Shown here: positions 35,695 through 44,203 of the stretch, one piece after another
How positions within the stretch are numbered: the stretch's first letter is position 1
Layout of the letters: every line of letters starts with the position of its first letter
Assembly (NCBI GenBank): GCA_003561145.1
Contig: PWXL01000132.1
Coordinates: forward strand, 1 to 45,898
Direction of reading: 5' to 3'
Length of the DNA: 45,898 nt
From: Candidatus Atribacteria bacterium
GTDB taxonomy: Bacteria > Atribacterota > Atribacteria > Atribacterales > Atribacteraceae
Made by a program: the position numbers and the translations under genes
Notes under the pieces: generated by a model
The model's database searches: none
What the model was told of the DNA's origin: nothing
What the model saw: the letters and a program-made list of their open reading frames with translations, nothing else

Positions 35695-35721
35695 GCTTCT
35701 ATCCAGTAAAGGGGATCTTTG

Positions 35722-36594
35722 ATGAACAGTATGACTGGTTTTGGTTTCGCGGAAGGCAATGGAGACCTGGGATTTTACAGGGTGCATATGAAAAGTTTGA
35801 ACCATAGATTTTGCGATGTCCATCTCCGCTTTCCCCGCGAACTCGCTATGTGGGAAGAGTCACTCATGGCCTATATACGGGAAAGGGTATCCCGCGGAAA
35901 GATAGAAGTACGTATCAATTTTGAGCCCAGGACCGAAGCTTTTTCTGTAGAAACCAACACCTCTCTTGCCCGTTCTTTTCTTGAGGGGTTGCGCCAGATT
36001 TCACAGGACCTTCATATTCCTTTTGAGCCGGACTTAAAGATCCTGCTGCAAGTCGGAGAAATCATACAATTGAAAAAAGACGATCAGCAATGGAATGAAG
36101 AGTGGAAACACTTTCTTTTTCTGCTTGATGAAGCTTTTCACTCTTTCCAAACATTCAGGGAAAATGAGGGTAAAGCCTTACAAGACGATCTGCAGAATCT
36201 GTTGCACAGGATACATGAGAGTATCCGGGCAATAGAAATGAATGCCGGTGAAGTCAAGGAGAGCTACCGTAAAAAACTCACTCAAAAAGTTCAGGAGATA
36301 CTGCCGCATTCTCCTGTCAACGAAGCACTGTTAGCGCAGGAATTAGTGTACTACGTGGAAAGAAGTGATATCCACGAAGAGATTATCCGTATGAGTTCTC
36401 ATCTCGCCCGAATGGAAAAACTTCTTTCTCAAACAGGTGCCGTGGGGAGGGAGCTCGAGTTCGTCTTGCAGGAAATGAACCGGGAGGTGAATACCATCGG
36501 TTCTAAAACTGGAAGTGCTGCCATCTCATCTTTGGTGATCGACATGAAGTCCGTTTTGGAAAAGATGAGGGAACAGATCCAGAATGTGGAGTGA
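35722..36594 (+). CDS. yicC: YicC-family endoribonuclease
   Basis: Member of the YicC/YloC family, shown to be endoribonucleases. The start NSMTGFGFAEG is the diagnostic motif. SLNHRFCDVHLRFPREL follows, and the C-terminal domain holds REMNREVNTIGSKTG. ATG 35722 (MNSMTGFG) with AAGGGG upstream gives 290 residues; TTG 35719 is the track start. It is the first gene of an operon with gmk and rpoZ, as in most bacteria. The remA gene usually found between yicC and gmk in Firmicutes is absent. Confidence 0.93.
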   Translation: MNSMTGFGFAEGNGDLGFYRVHMKSLNHRFCDVHLRFPRELAMWEESLMAYIRERVSRGKIEVRINFEPRTEAFSVETNTSLARSFLEGLRQISQDLHIPFEPDLKILLQVGEIIQLKKDDQQWNEEWKHFLFLLDEAFHSFQTFRENEGKALQDDLQNLLHRIHESIRAIEMNAGEVKESYRKKLTQKVQEILPHSPVNEALLAQELVYYVERSDIHEEIIRMSSHLARMEKLLSQTGAVGRELEFVLQEMNREVNTIGSKTGSAAISSLVIDMKSVLEKMREQIQNVE

Positions 36595-36599
36595 AGCGC

Positions 36600-37166
36600 A
36601 TGCCGGGACTTGTTTTTATCGTCTCTGGTCCTTCGGGTGTAGGTAAAAGCACACTTCGGAAAGAGGTCATGTCCCGCTGTGACAATTTGAAATACTCGGT
36701 TTCATACACGACACGTCCTCCACGCAAGGGAGAGCAGGAAGGAGTTGATTACACCTTCATTTCTCATGATACATTCACAAAGATGAGGGATGAGGGCAAA
36801 TTTGCCGAGTGGGCAAGGGTTCATGGCAACTATTACGGAACGCCGATTGAACCTATTGTACGCTGGACAGAAGAGGGTTTTGACGTAATTCTCGAGATTG
36901 ATGTTCAAGGTGCAATGCAGGTAAAAAACTCTTTTCCTGAAGAAGTATTTGTTTTTATTGCTCCTCCTTCACTTGCTGATCTCGAAAAAAGGTTGCGTTG
37001 GCGAAAGACTGACCATGAAGATGACATTTTACTGCGCATGACACATGCCCATCTTGAGCTTGACGCCGTTCGTGATTACAATTACCTGGTTGTCAATGAG
37101 CGGCTGGAGGAAGCTGTAAAAAAATTTCATGCCATTATTCTTGCAGAGAGATGCAGGATTCGGTGA
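36600..37166 (+). CDS. gmk: Guanylate kinase
   Basis: Phosphorylates GMP to GDP, required for GTP and (p)ppGpp pools. The P-loop is SGPSGVGKSTL near the N-terminus. YTTRPPRKGEQEGVDYTF binds GMP, and LEIDVQGAMQVK is the conserved central block. ATG 36600 has GGAG 8 nt upstream and yields 188 residues, just after the yicC stop; GTG 36591 (the track start) would overlap that stop. It lies 34 nt before rpoZ. Confidence 0.95.
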   Translation: MPGLVFIVSGPSGVGKSTLRKEVMSRCDNLKYSVSYTTRPPRKGEQEGVDYTFISHDTFTKMRDEGKFAEWARVHGNYYGTPIEPIVRWTEEGFDVILEIDVQGAMQVKNSFPEEVFVFIAPPSLADLEKRLRWRKTDHEDDILLRMTHAHLELDAVRDYNYLVVNERLEEAVKKFHAIILAERCRIR

Positions 37167-37200
37167 TGAGAAGCAAAGTATATGCAGGGAGGTGACTCGA

Positions 37201-37398
37201 ATGTTGGACATTGACACATTGGTTGATAAAACCGGCAATCGATATGTACTTGCAACCATTGTTGCCAAAAGGGCAAAGCAATTAAACGAAGGGGCGACCC
37301 CAATGGCTCCTATAGAGGGAATTCATAAACCTCTCTTTATTGCTCTACAAGAGATCCAAAAGAAAGAGGGTTCCATGGAACTGGCAGAAGAGTCATGA
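37201..37398 (+). CDS. rpoZ: RNA polymerase omega subunit
   Basis: Small subunit assisting assembly of RNA polymerase. ATG 37201 (MLDIDTLVDKTGNRYVLATI) with the strong GGGAGGTGA site gives 65 residues, normal for the family. The VAKRAKQLNEG segment is the conserved omega core that holds beta-prime. The ORF track extends upstream in gmk, which is not supported. The position between gmk and coaBC is the usual one. The stop overlaps the coaBC start (ATGA). Confidence 0.92.
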   Translation: MLDIDTLVDKTGNRYVLATIVAKRAKQLNEGATPMAPIEGIHKPLFIALQEIQKKEGSMELAEES

Positions 37399-38612
37399 TA
37401 TTTCATCCCCCTGACTTCTGGGACGGCCGGAAAATATTATTTGGTGTCAGTGGCGGTGTCGCAGCCTATAAATCAGCGAGCGTGGTGAGTGCCCTGGTTC
37501 GTGGAGGGGCCGAGGTGCGTGTGGTAATGACGCGACATGCCATGAAGCTTGTTGGACGAGCCACCTTCGAAGCCTTGAGCGGTAAGCCTGTGTACAGTCG
37601 TGTTTTTGGAGAAGGGGGAGAGATTCACCACATTACCGCTGTGAGAGAAAGCGATTGTGTTTTCGTGGCACCGGCTACTGCAAACCTCTTAGGTAAAATG
37701 GCTGCTGGTATAGCTGACGATTTGTTGAGTACCCTGATACTGGTGGATGAAAAAAAGGTGGTGCTAGCCCCTGCGATGAATACCGGAATGTGGGAGAGCA
37801 CCGCCGTTCAAGAAAACCTGATACGTCTGCGTGAGCGGGGTATACGGGTCATTGAACCCGCTGAAGGGTGGCTTGCCTGCCGTGAAACAGGGAAGGGAAG
37901 AATGCCCGACCTGGAACCGCTGCTGGAGGAGTTGTATTGTCTGTTACATAGTCCGCGTTTGCTGGAGGGAAAAAAGGCTTTGGTGATATCCGGTCCTACC
38001 CGGGAGTGGTTGGATCCTGTGCGTTTTTTATCCAACCCTTCGAGTGGGATAATGGGAGGATCTTTTGCAGGGGTATTACGGGCTCATGGAGCCGATGTGC
38101 GGATGATCAGCGGACCGGTTGCCGGCAGACAACCGGTAGGGATTCAGGTGACAGAGGTGGAAACAGCCACAGAAATGGCTCAAGCAGCAGAAAAGTTTTT
38201 TCCCTGGTGTGAAATATGTATAATGGCCGCCGCAGTGAGTGACTACAGGCCGGTTACATGCTCTCCCAAAAAGATGAAAAGGGGGAAAAGTGAAGAAATG
38301 ACAGTAACTTTAGCTGCCAATCCTGACATTCTTGCCCTATTGGGAGCAAGAAAAGGTGGAAGGGTATTGGTGGGTTTCTGTGCCGAGACCGAAGAGGAAG
38401 CCTTGTTGACCGAGGGAAAGAGAAAACTCAAGGAAAAAAATGCGGATTGTATGGTGTCCAACCTGGTGGGCGGACATGGTGAGGGCTTTGGCATGGTACC
38501 AGTGAGAGGGGTGCTTCTGGACCGGTTTGGAAACCACGTTCCCATTCAGGGCACCGACAAATTTTCTTTGGCCGAAACGGTTGTTTCTCGTGTAGCGTCC
38601 CTTTTGCAGTGA
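37395..38612 (+). CDS. coaBC: Bifunctional phosphopantothenoylcysteine synthetase/decarboxylase
   Basis: Two-domain enzyme for coenzyme A synthesis. The N-terminal CoaC domain (about 1-180) is a flavin-dependent decarboxylase with GVSGGVAAYKS, the histidine in EIHHITA, the PAMNTGMW motif, and the cysteine in GWLACRETGKGRM. The C-terminal CoaB domain (about 190-405) joins phosphopantothenate with cysteine; it starts ISGPTREWLDPVRFLSNPSSG and includes AAAVSDYRP. 405 residues is normal. ATG 37395 overlaps the rpoZ stop; the end overlaps the priA start (GTGA). Confidence 0.95.
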   Translation: MIFHPPDFWDGRKILFGVSGGVAAYKSASVVSALVRGGAEVRVVMTRHAMKLVGRATFEALSGKPVYSRVFGEGGEIHHITAVRESDCVFVAPATANLLGKMAAGIADDLLSTLILVDEKKVVLAPAMNTGMWESTAVQENLIRLRERGIRVIEPAEGWLACRETGKGRMPDLEPLLEELYCLLHSPRLLEGKKALVISGPTREWLDPVRFLSNPSSGIMGGSFAGVLRAHGADVRMISGPVAGRQPVGIQVTEVETATEMAQAAEKFFPWCEICIMAAAVSDYRPVTCSPKKMKRGKSEEMTVTLAANPDILALLGARKGGRVLVGFCAETEEEALLTEGKRKLKEKNADCMVSNLVGGHGEGFGMVPVRGVLLDRFGNHVPIQGTDKFSLAETVVSRVASLLQ

Positions 38613-40648
38613 TTTCTCCACGATCTTCCTCCTCAGAGCCCCTGGTTGAGGTAGCGGTTCCCCTCCCGGTATTTCAAAGTTTTACGTATAGACTTCCAGA
38701 TGACATGGCGGGATCAGTTCGGGAGGGAGATGTAGTAGAGGTGACCGTAGGAAAAAAATTAACACGTGGTTGTGTTATCGGTTTCCCGGACCGGGTACAA
38801 CAAACCTTTACCATCAAGAATGTGGTGGGGCGTTATCCATGGCGGTCGCTTGCACCCTGGCAATTATCTTTAGCCCGTAGTGTTGCGATGGATAGTTTTT
38901 CTCCCTTTGGTGAAACATTAAGTTTATTTATTCCAAGTGTCAATGCTCCCTGGAGGCAGGATGCTCAAACACGTGTTTTCCCTACCGAAACAACCTGTCA
39001 GGAAATGAATGAATCACTGCTTCCGGTGAGTGGCACAAACTTGTTGTTATTCAGGGAAGCAGCGGGTGTCAGTAGAACCAGGATCGCCACCTTGATTAAC
39101 AGGAACACACTCCGTGTCGAGCCGGAATCCTTCGATCCGCTCCCTCTGCCGACTTTTCCTCGTGAAATTCCACGCTGGTGGAAGATCCCGTTCCGTGAAG
39201 AGCGGGAGGTGTTCCTGGGTGATAGAATAAATGAGTCGATACGCAAAAGTCAGAAAATGGTTGTGATATTTCCTGACCGGCATTCTCTCTCATGGGGGCA
39301 GCATTTTCTCACGGAAAAATTCCCAACAGTGAAGCTGGTTGTTTTTCACGGAAAACAAACCCCCCGTCAACGTTTTGTACTGGCCAAAAGGGTTGAAGAG
39401 GGGGATTACCAGGTGTTGGCCGGTACGCACCCCGTACTCTTTTTTCCTGTAGGAGAATCCTATAATCATATTGTGTTTGATCCGGAGGAACGCGGGCATT
39501 TTTCCGACCGCTCTCCCCGTTATAGCTCACTCCGGGTGTTGTTGGAAAAAATCCGTCTCACCGGCGGGAGATTAGATGCAGTCGGTGTCGCACCTGACAT
39601 CACCATGGCTCACTATCTTTCCGAGGGTCGGTTTCGTGTTGAAAAAACCTTCATACAAGCAAAAGCGAAAAGAGTAAATACCATCTTACAAGGGGAGCTC
39701 AAAAAACCGCTCACACTTGCTTTGCGTAAAGAGATGGCACAGGTAATTTCAAGGCAGGGAACAGCCGTCTTGTGGGTTCAAAAAAAGGGATATTCCCCGG
39801 CACTGGGGTGCCGGGATTGCGGTTTTTTTTATATGTGTCCGCACTGTGAGGTGGCTTACCGCTACTACAAAAATAAGAGTGTTCTGAATTGCTCTTTGTG
39901 TGGAAGGGAGTGTCTCAGTGATGACCGTTGTCCTTCCTGTGGTGGAGCATGGCTTACACCCTGGGGACAAGGCGTAGAGCGCATGGTTCATGAAGTACGC
40001 AGGAGTTTTCCCGGTACAAAGGTTGTGCAGGCTGAAGGTGAAGGTGGTTTCAGTGAAAAAGAGATACCATTCGGTACAGGAGTGATTGTTGTAGGAACTG
40101 AAGCTGTATTGAGGGAAACACTTCTCCGGCGGTCCCTGCTTTTTGCCGTTATATCTCTTGAAGAATGGGTTGTGCTTCCTGATTACAGGGTAAAATCGAT
40201 ATTTTACCAGAAAATTCGAAAAGCGCTCACCTGGTTGGGTCGGGATGTGAAGGGGGAAGCGGTCTTTTTCATCCAGGTTTCACCACACTACCACCATGAA
40301 GCGGATAACGTATTATCTTCTCCCGGAGAGTTTTTCATGAAAGAGCTTACCCACCGCAAGCACCTGCAGTATCCACCCGTTTTTTCAATTCTCAGGGTAG
40401 TGGCTACCGGGCGGAATAGTGACGCTCGGCAACGGGTTCTAAGAAAAGCGAGAAAAAGTCTTGAAAATGATGGGTTTCGGGTTTTCGGTCCTCTTCCTTC
40501 GGCAGGTACTCGCCGGGAAGGAGTTTTTTCCGATGAACTGGTTATTCAATATGCTCATCAAAGCCTGGAGAAACTCTATTCTCTTGTTGCCTCTGCTTTT
40601 CCGGCTCGAAGGGTAACGGGGATTCGGATAGATTTTGAACCCGACTGA
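38609..40648 (+). CDS. priA: PriA-like replication restart protein lacking helicase motifs
   Basis: Homologue of primosomal protein N'. The N-terminal DNA 3'-end-binding domain (about 11-65) is present, and the zinc-binding cysteine set (CRDC, CPHC, CSLC, CPSC, about 401-444) is kept. The ATPase motifs are not. No GxGKT Walker A occurs around residues 195-215, DEEH is replaced by DPEE (291-294), SATPS by GVAPDI, and the usual KGHDF and QVAGRAGR motifs have no counterpart. It therefore probably lacks helicase activity, as known for actinobacterial PriA, while keeping DNA or primosome binding. There is no frameshift over 679 residues, and selection seems to maintain the frame. GTG 38609 overlaps the coaBC stop; I see no clear ribosome site. 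Confidence 0.85.
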   Translation: MISPRSSSSEPLVEVAVPLPVFQSFTYRLPDDMAGSVREGDVVEVTVGKKLTRGCVIGFPDRVQQTFTIKNVVGRYPWRSLAPWQLSLARSVAMDSFSPFGETLSLFIPSVNAPWRQDAQTRVFPTETTCQEMNESLLPVSGTNLLLFREAAGVSRTRIATLINRNTLRVEPESFDPLPLPTFPREIPRWWKIPFREEREVFLGDRINESIRKSQKMVVIFPDRHSLSWGQHFLTEKFPTVKLVVFHGKQTPRQRFVLAKRVEEGDYQVLAGTHPVLFFPVGESYNHIVFDPEERGHFSDRSPRYSSLRVLLEKIRLTGGRLDAVGVAPDITMAHYLSEGRFRVEKTFIQAKAKRVNTILQGELKKPLTLALRKEMAQVISRQGTAVLWVQKKGYSPALGCRDCGFFYMCPHCEVAYRYYKNKSVLNCSLCGRECLSDDRCPSCGGAWLTPWGQGVERMVHEVRRSFPGTKVVQAEGEGGFSEKEIPFGTGVIVVGTEAVLRETLLRRSLLFAVISLEEWVVLPDYRVKSIFYQKIRKALTWLGRDVKGEAVFFIQVSPHYHHEADNVLSSPGEFFMKELTHRKHLQYPPVFSILRVVATGRNSDARQRVLRKARKSLENDGFRVFGPLPSAGTRREGVFSDELVIQYAHQSLEKLYSLVASAFPARRVTGIRIDFEPD

Positions 40649-40697
40649 ACAATACAACAGTGGCGGGTATATATTGAGAGTTGGAAAGGAATGTGTA

Positions 40698-41201
40698 ATG
40701 TTTGATCGGGAGATTCTTATTTACGGAAATGAACTGTTGCGTGAAAAAGCTCAACCCGTAGAAGATATTGATAGTAACGTGCTCAGTGTGCTTGAGACCA
40801 TGAAAAGATTGATGAGAGAGGCTTCTGGTATAGGTTTGGCTGGGAACCAGGTTGGTGTCTTGCAAAGGATCATTACCTTGGTGAACCCCGATTCAGGCGG
40901 AGAAATTTCTTTAATCAATCCTGTTGTGGTGAATCAGGGAAGCAGCAAGGAGAAAAGTGAGGAAGGATGTCTCAGTATACCGGAGGTTTTTGCGAAAGTA
41001 GAACGACCAAGTGAGATTCTTGTTCGCGGGCTTACGCCGGAAGGGCAAGAAAGAGAGCTTGAAGCACGGGGACTTTTCGCACGGATTCTTCTGCACGAAA
41101 TTGACCATTTGGATGGTGTTCTCTTTGTAGACCGCTTGACGCCTGCCCGGAGGCTTTTGCTGGCTGGAAAATTGAAAAGATTCTCGCAGGAAAGGAGATG
41201 A
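40698..41201 (+). CDS. def: Peptide deformylase
   Basis: Metalloenzyme removing the formyl group from nascent N-terminal methionine. All three motifs are present: SGIGLAGNQVG (consensus GxGLAAxQ), EEGCLS, and HEIDH. ATG 40698 (MFDREILIYGN) gives 167 residues with AAGGAA upstream; the track start at TTG 40635 lies inside priA. Its pairing with fmt joins formylation and deformylation in one operon. Confidence 0.94.
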   Translation: MFDREILIYGNELLREKAQPVEDIDSNVLSVLETMKRLMREASGIGLAGNQVGVLQRIITLVNPDSGGEISLINPVVVNQGSSKEKSEEGCLSIPEVFAKVERPSEILVRGLTPEGQERELEARGLFARILLHEIDHLDGVLFVDRLTPARRLLLAGKLKRFSQERR

Positions 41202-41213
41202 AAAATCATAAAG

Positions 41214-42161
41214 GTGGTTTTTCTGGGAACGTCGAATTTCGCTGTACCAGTATTGGAATCGCTCGCCGCGGGGGAACACCGGGTGCTGGGGGTGATTACC
41301 CAGCCTGATCGTCCACGCGGGAGAGGAAAGAAACTCACTCCATCGCCGGTGAAAACAACAGCCCAAAAATTTGGCTATCCAGTATGGCAACCGGAAAATG
41401 TGAATAACCCGGAATTTCTCAAGTTTTTAGCAGGCGTTGCACCGGACGCATGCGTCGTTGCTGCGTATGGGCAAATTTTGCGTCTTTCCCTGCTTTCGCT
41501 CGCACCCTATGGCTGTATCAATCTTCATGCATCATTGCTTCCATCCTACCGGGGAGCAGACCCTATCCGATGGGCACTCCTCAAGGGTGAAAAGGAAACA
41601 GGTGTAACCGTAATGCAGATGGATGAAGGCGTCGATACCGGTCCTATTCTCGCTAAGAAAAAAGAAAAGATATATCCTTCAGATGACAGTCAGTCTCTTA
41701 CCGAGAGACTGAGCAGAATCGGCGGACAACTTGTAGTTGATACCCTGTCATGCCTGGAGAAGGGTAGAATCACAACGAGGCCCCAGAACAACGAAGGGTC
41801 ATCTACGGCTCCTCGTATTGCGAGGGAAATGACTCGAATAGATTGGAGTGAGGACGCTGATCGTATCCTCAACCGCATTCGGGCACTCTCTCCATCACCA
41901 GGAGCATTTACCGTGCTGAGAGGTAAGCGGGTGCAAATATTCGAGGCATCCGTTTGGAAAGGACCCTCTCCTGTTGAAGGCCAAGAAAAAAAGGAACCGG
42001 GTACAATTATTCGAGTAGTAAAGGAACAGGGTCTCGTGGTGAGGGCTGGAAAAGGTACTGCTCTCCTGCTTCACAGACTTCGGCCGGAAAGCCGCAATAC
42101 CCTGTACCATTATGAATTTTGTGCCGGCTATCGTATTGAAGCGGGAGAAACATTTGAATAG
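41214..42161 (+). CDS. fmt: Methionyl-tRNA formyltransferase
   Basis: Formylates Met-tRNA for initiation, using 10-formyltetrahydrofolate. The catalytic region holds NLHASLLPSYRG and MDEGVDTGPIL, giving the Asn-His-Asp triad. The C-terminal OB-like domain starts near residue 205. The only standard start codon is GTG 41214, which leaves the protein starting at VFLGTSNFAVP without the usual first two or three residues and places the AGGAG site 16 nt away. In the same frame, ATC (41205) and ATA (41208) lie at better distance. Removing one A from the run at 41201-41205 would give ATG 41198 with MKIIKVVFLGT. The true start is thus uncertain. Confidence 0.9.
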   Translation: MVFLGTSNFAVPVLESLAAGEHRVLGVITQPDRPRGRGKKLTPSPVKTTAQKFGYPVWQPENVNNPEFLKFLAGVAPDACVVAAYGQILRLSLLSLAPYGCINLHASLLPSYRGADPIRWALLKGEKETGVTVMQMDEGVDTGPILAKKKEKIYPSDDSQSLTERLSRIGGQLVVDTLSCLEKGRITTRPQNNEGSSTAPRIAREMTRIDWSEDADRILNRIRALSPSPGAFTVLRGKRVQIFEASVWKGPSPVEGQEKKEPGTIIRVVKEQGLVVRAGKGTALLLHRLRPESRNTLYHYEFCAGYRIEAGETFE

Positions 42162-42173
42162 GAGGTGAGAGGC

Positions 42174-42857
42174 GTGTTTTTCCTTCCCTTTGATTTCACC
42201 TTTATATTTCTTATCCCTGCCTTGATATTAGCCCTATATGCCCAGAGCAGGGTTAAAGGAACATACGAGACACTCTCACGCCGGCGAGCTGTTGCCGGAA
42301 TGATGGGGTTCGAGGTGGCGCGCCTTCTTACGGAAAGAATGGATTTGGATTTACGTATCGAGGAAATCAAGGGGACATTGAACGACCATTATGACCCTTC
42401 CCGCGGTGTTTTGAGACTTTCAAGTTCGGTAGCCCGGGGGTATTCGATTGCCGATTACAGCATCGCGGCCCATGAAGTGGGCCATGCTTTGCAGAAGAAG
42501 GATAACTACGCGGGCTTTACGGTACGTTCATTTCTAGTACCGGTTGCCGGTTTCGGTTCTCAGCTTGCTTTACCGCTCTTCTTTTTCGGATTTCTTTTTG
42601 CATTTCGTCCCTTGATGGATATCGGTATCATATTTTTCAGTGCGGCCGTTCTTTTCCAGCTCGTTACTTTACCGGTTGAATACAACGCAAGCAGCAGGGC
42701 GTATCAGGTTTTGGATAGCGCGGGATTAGTAGCGGCAGAGGAACGCCCACTGGTCAAAAAGATGCTGAACGCCGCTGCCCTTACCTATGTCGCCGCAACA
42801 GCCATGGCCGCTTTACAATTGGTGAGACTTTTATTTTTACGAGGGGCACGCCATTGA
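42174..42857 (+). CDS. Membrane zinc metallopeptidase (YugP family)
   Basis: A membrane protein of about 227 residues with an N-terminal helix and two or more further hydrophobic segments. The zinc motif HEVGH is in IAAHEVGHALQ (about residue 100), and VEYNASSRA later may add the third ligand. It matches the YugP-like zinc peptidase 2 family of unknown substrate. GTG 42174 lies 8 nt after AGGAGG; GTG 42165, the track start, is part of that site. It sits between fmt and rsmB as in many Clostridia. The end overlaps rsmB by 4 nt (TTGA). Confidence 0.85.
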   Translation: MFFLPFDFTFIFLIPALILALYAQSRVKGTYETLSRRRAVAGMMGFEVARLLTERMDLDLRIEEIKGTLNDHYDPSRGVLRLSSSVARGYSIADYSIAAHEVGHALQKKDNYAGFTVRSFLVPVAGFGSQLALPLFFFGFLFAFRPLMDIGIIFFSAAVLFQLVTLPVEYNASSRAYQVLDSAGLVAAEERPLVKKMLNAAALTYVAATAMAALQLVRLLFLRGARH

Positions 42858-44203
42858 AAAATACCGGGCTGTTCCCGGTTCGCCAGGAAGCATGGAAGAT
42901 TCTGAACAAGATATTCTCCGGTAAAATCATTTTCCTCGATCAGGAATATTCCCGCCGGATACAGTCTCATGAAATGAATTCCGTTGACCGCTCTCTCCTG
43001 GTAAACCTGCTGAGGGGAGTTGTGAAATTTCATTGTCATCTCGATAATGTGAGTAGACGGTTTCTGGAAAACCCGGATCGCCTCCCTCCAACGTTGATGA
43101 ATCTCCTTCGTTTGGGAATATACCAGTTACTTTTCCTTGAAAGAATACCGGCCTATGCGGTTGTCAACGAGGCGGTTCAAACGGCGTCAGCAGGGGGCCT
43201 GAAGCGCTTTTGCGGTCTTGTGAACGCTGTACTCAGGAAAATATCCCTCAAAAGAGAACAATGGAAACAAGAAGCCGTACAGTGGGGAGTGTGCCTTCCG
43301 CAATGGATTGAATCACAATGGCGGAAAAGGCTGGGGAGTGAAGAATTTCGTATGTTGTGTCATTCTCTTGCTTCTTCTCCCGTATTGTATGTAAGAGCTG
43401 CTTCTCCAGGTGTGGCGAGGCAGGATGTGGCGAGGTGGCTTTTCTCGCAGGGTATACAAAGCAGGGAGCACCCCGTGTTCCCCCTTGCTCTCGGAGTACA
43501 GGCGGATTATACTACCCTGCATATTTTACAGTCGAAACGACCGGGATTCATATATATACAGGATCCAGGTTCTCAACTGGCTGTGGATATTCTTGCTCCT
43601 CAAGCCGGCGAGAGAATAGTTGAGATAGGGAGCGGTGTGGGAGGTAAAACTTCGCTCATGGCTCTCATGATGGGAGGCAAAGGAACGCTCAAGGCCGTAG
43701 AACCGGATTCTAAAAAAGTACACACCTTGAACAAACTTATTTCTGAAATCGGGGTAGAAGAAATTGTAGAGGTGATACATGCACCGGTGGAACAAGCCCT
43801 GCCACATGCAGAGGGGTGGGCCGACCGTGTCTTGGTGGATGCGCCCTGTTCGGGTTTTGGTACCGTACGGAGGAACCCTGAGGTAATTTTGAAAACGGAA
43901 AGAATTGCTGAATTCTCGGCTCAGAAACAGCTACAGATGTTGAAAGGAGCCTCTCTTTTGGTGAAGAAAGGGGGGATGATGGTATACTGTGTGTGTACTT
44001 TGACCCGGCAAGAGACTATAGACGTGATACATTGTTTTGAAGAAGAGAAGGAGAATTTTCAGAGGATAAACAATACAGGTGACCGGCTTTTTCCACTGCG
44101 GTATTCGCATCTGGTGACGGAGGGAGGGGCTGTCGAGTTATGGCCCCACCAGCATGATACTGATGGTTTTTTTCTGGCTGCCTGGAGGAAAAAATGGCGG
44201 TAA
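42854..44203 (+). CDS. rsmB: 16S rRNA (cytosine967-C5)-methyltransferase
   Basis: SAM-dependent enzyme methylating C967 of 16S rRNA. An N-terminal NusB-like RNA-binding domain (about 1-140) precedes the methyltransferase domain with VEIGSGVGGKTSLMA, VDAPCSGFGTVRRNP and VYCVCTLTRQE; the second and third contain the two catalytic cysteines. The start is TTG 42854 overlapping the previous stop as TTGA, with GAGGGG upstream. 449 residues is normal. It overlaps the PASTA gene by 10 nt. The rlmN and prpC genes that often follow are absent. Confidence 0.93.
   Translation: MKNTGLFPVRQEAWKILNKIFSGKIIFLDQEYSRRIQSHEMNSVDRSLLVNLLRGVVKFHCHLDNVSRRFLENPDRLPPTLMNLLRLGIYQLLFLERIPAYAVVNEAVQTASAGGLKRFCGLVNAVLRKISLKREQWKQEAVQWGVCLPQWIESQWRKRLGSEEFRMLCHSLASSPVLYVRAASPGVARQDVARWLFSQGIQSREHPVFPLALGVQADYTTLHILQSKRPGFIYIQDPGSQLAVDILAPQAGERIVEIGSGVGGKTSLMALMMGGKGTLKAVEPDSKKVHTLNKLISEIGVEEIVEVIHAPVEQALPHAEGWADRVLVDAPCSGFGTVRRNPEVILKTERIAEFSAQKQLQMLKGASLLVKKGGMMVYCVCTLTRQETIDVIHCFEEEKENFQRINNTGDRLFPLRYSHLVTEGGAVELWPHQHDTDGFFLAAWRKKWR

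Noticed and set aside
41198-41201. ATG at 41198 as the fmt start
   Set aside because: It is out of frame with fmt in the given sequence. It would work only if one A of the following run were absent, which cannot be decided here.
40911-41390. 159-residue minus-strand ORF across def and fmt
   Set aside because: Both def and fmt are well supported on the plus strand; no motif is seen in the antisense product.
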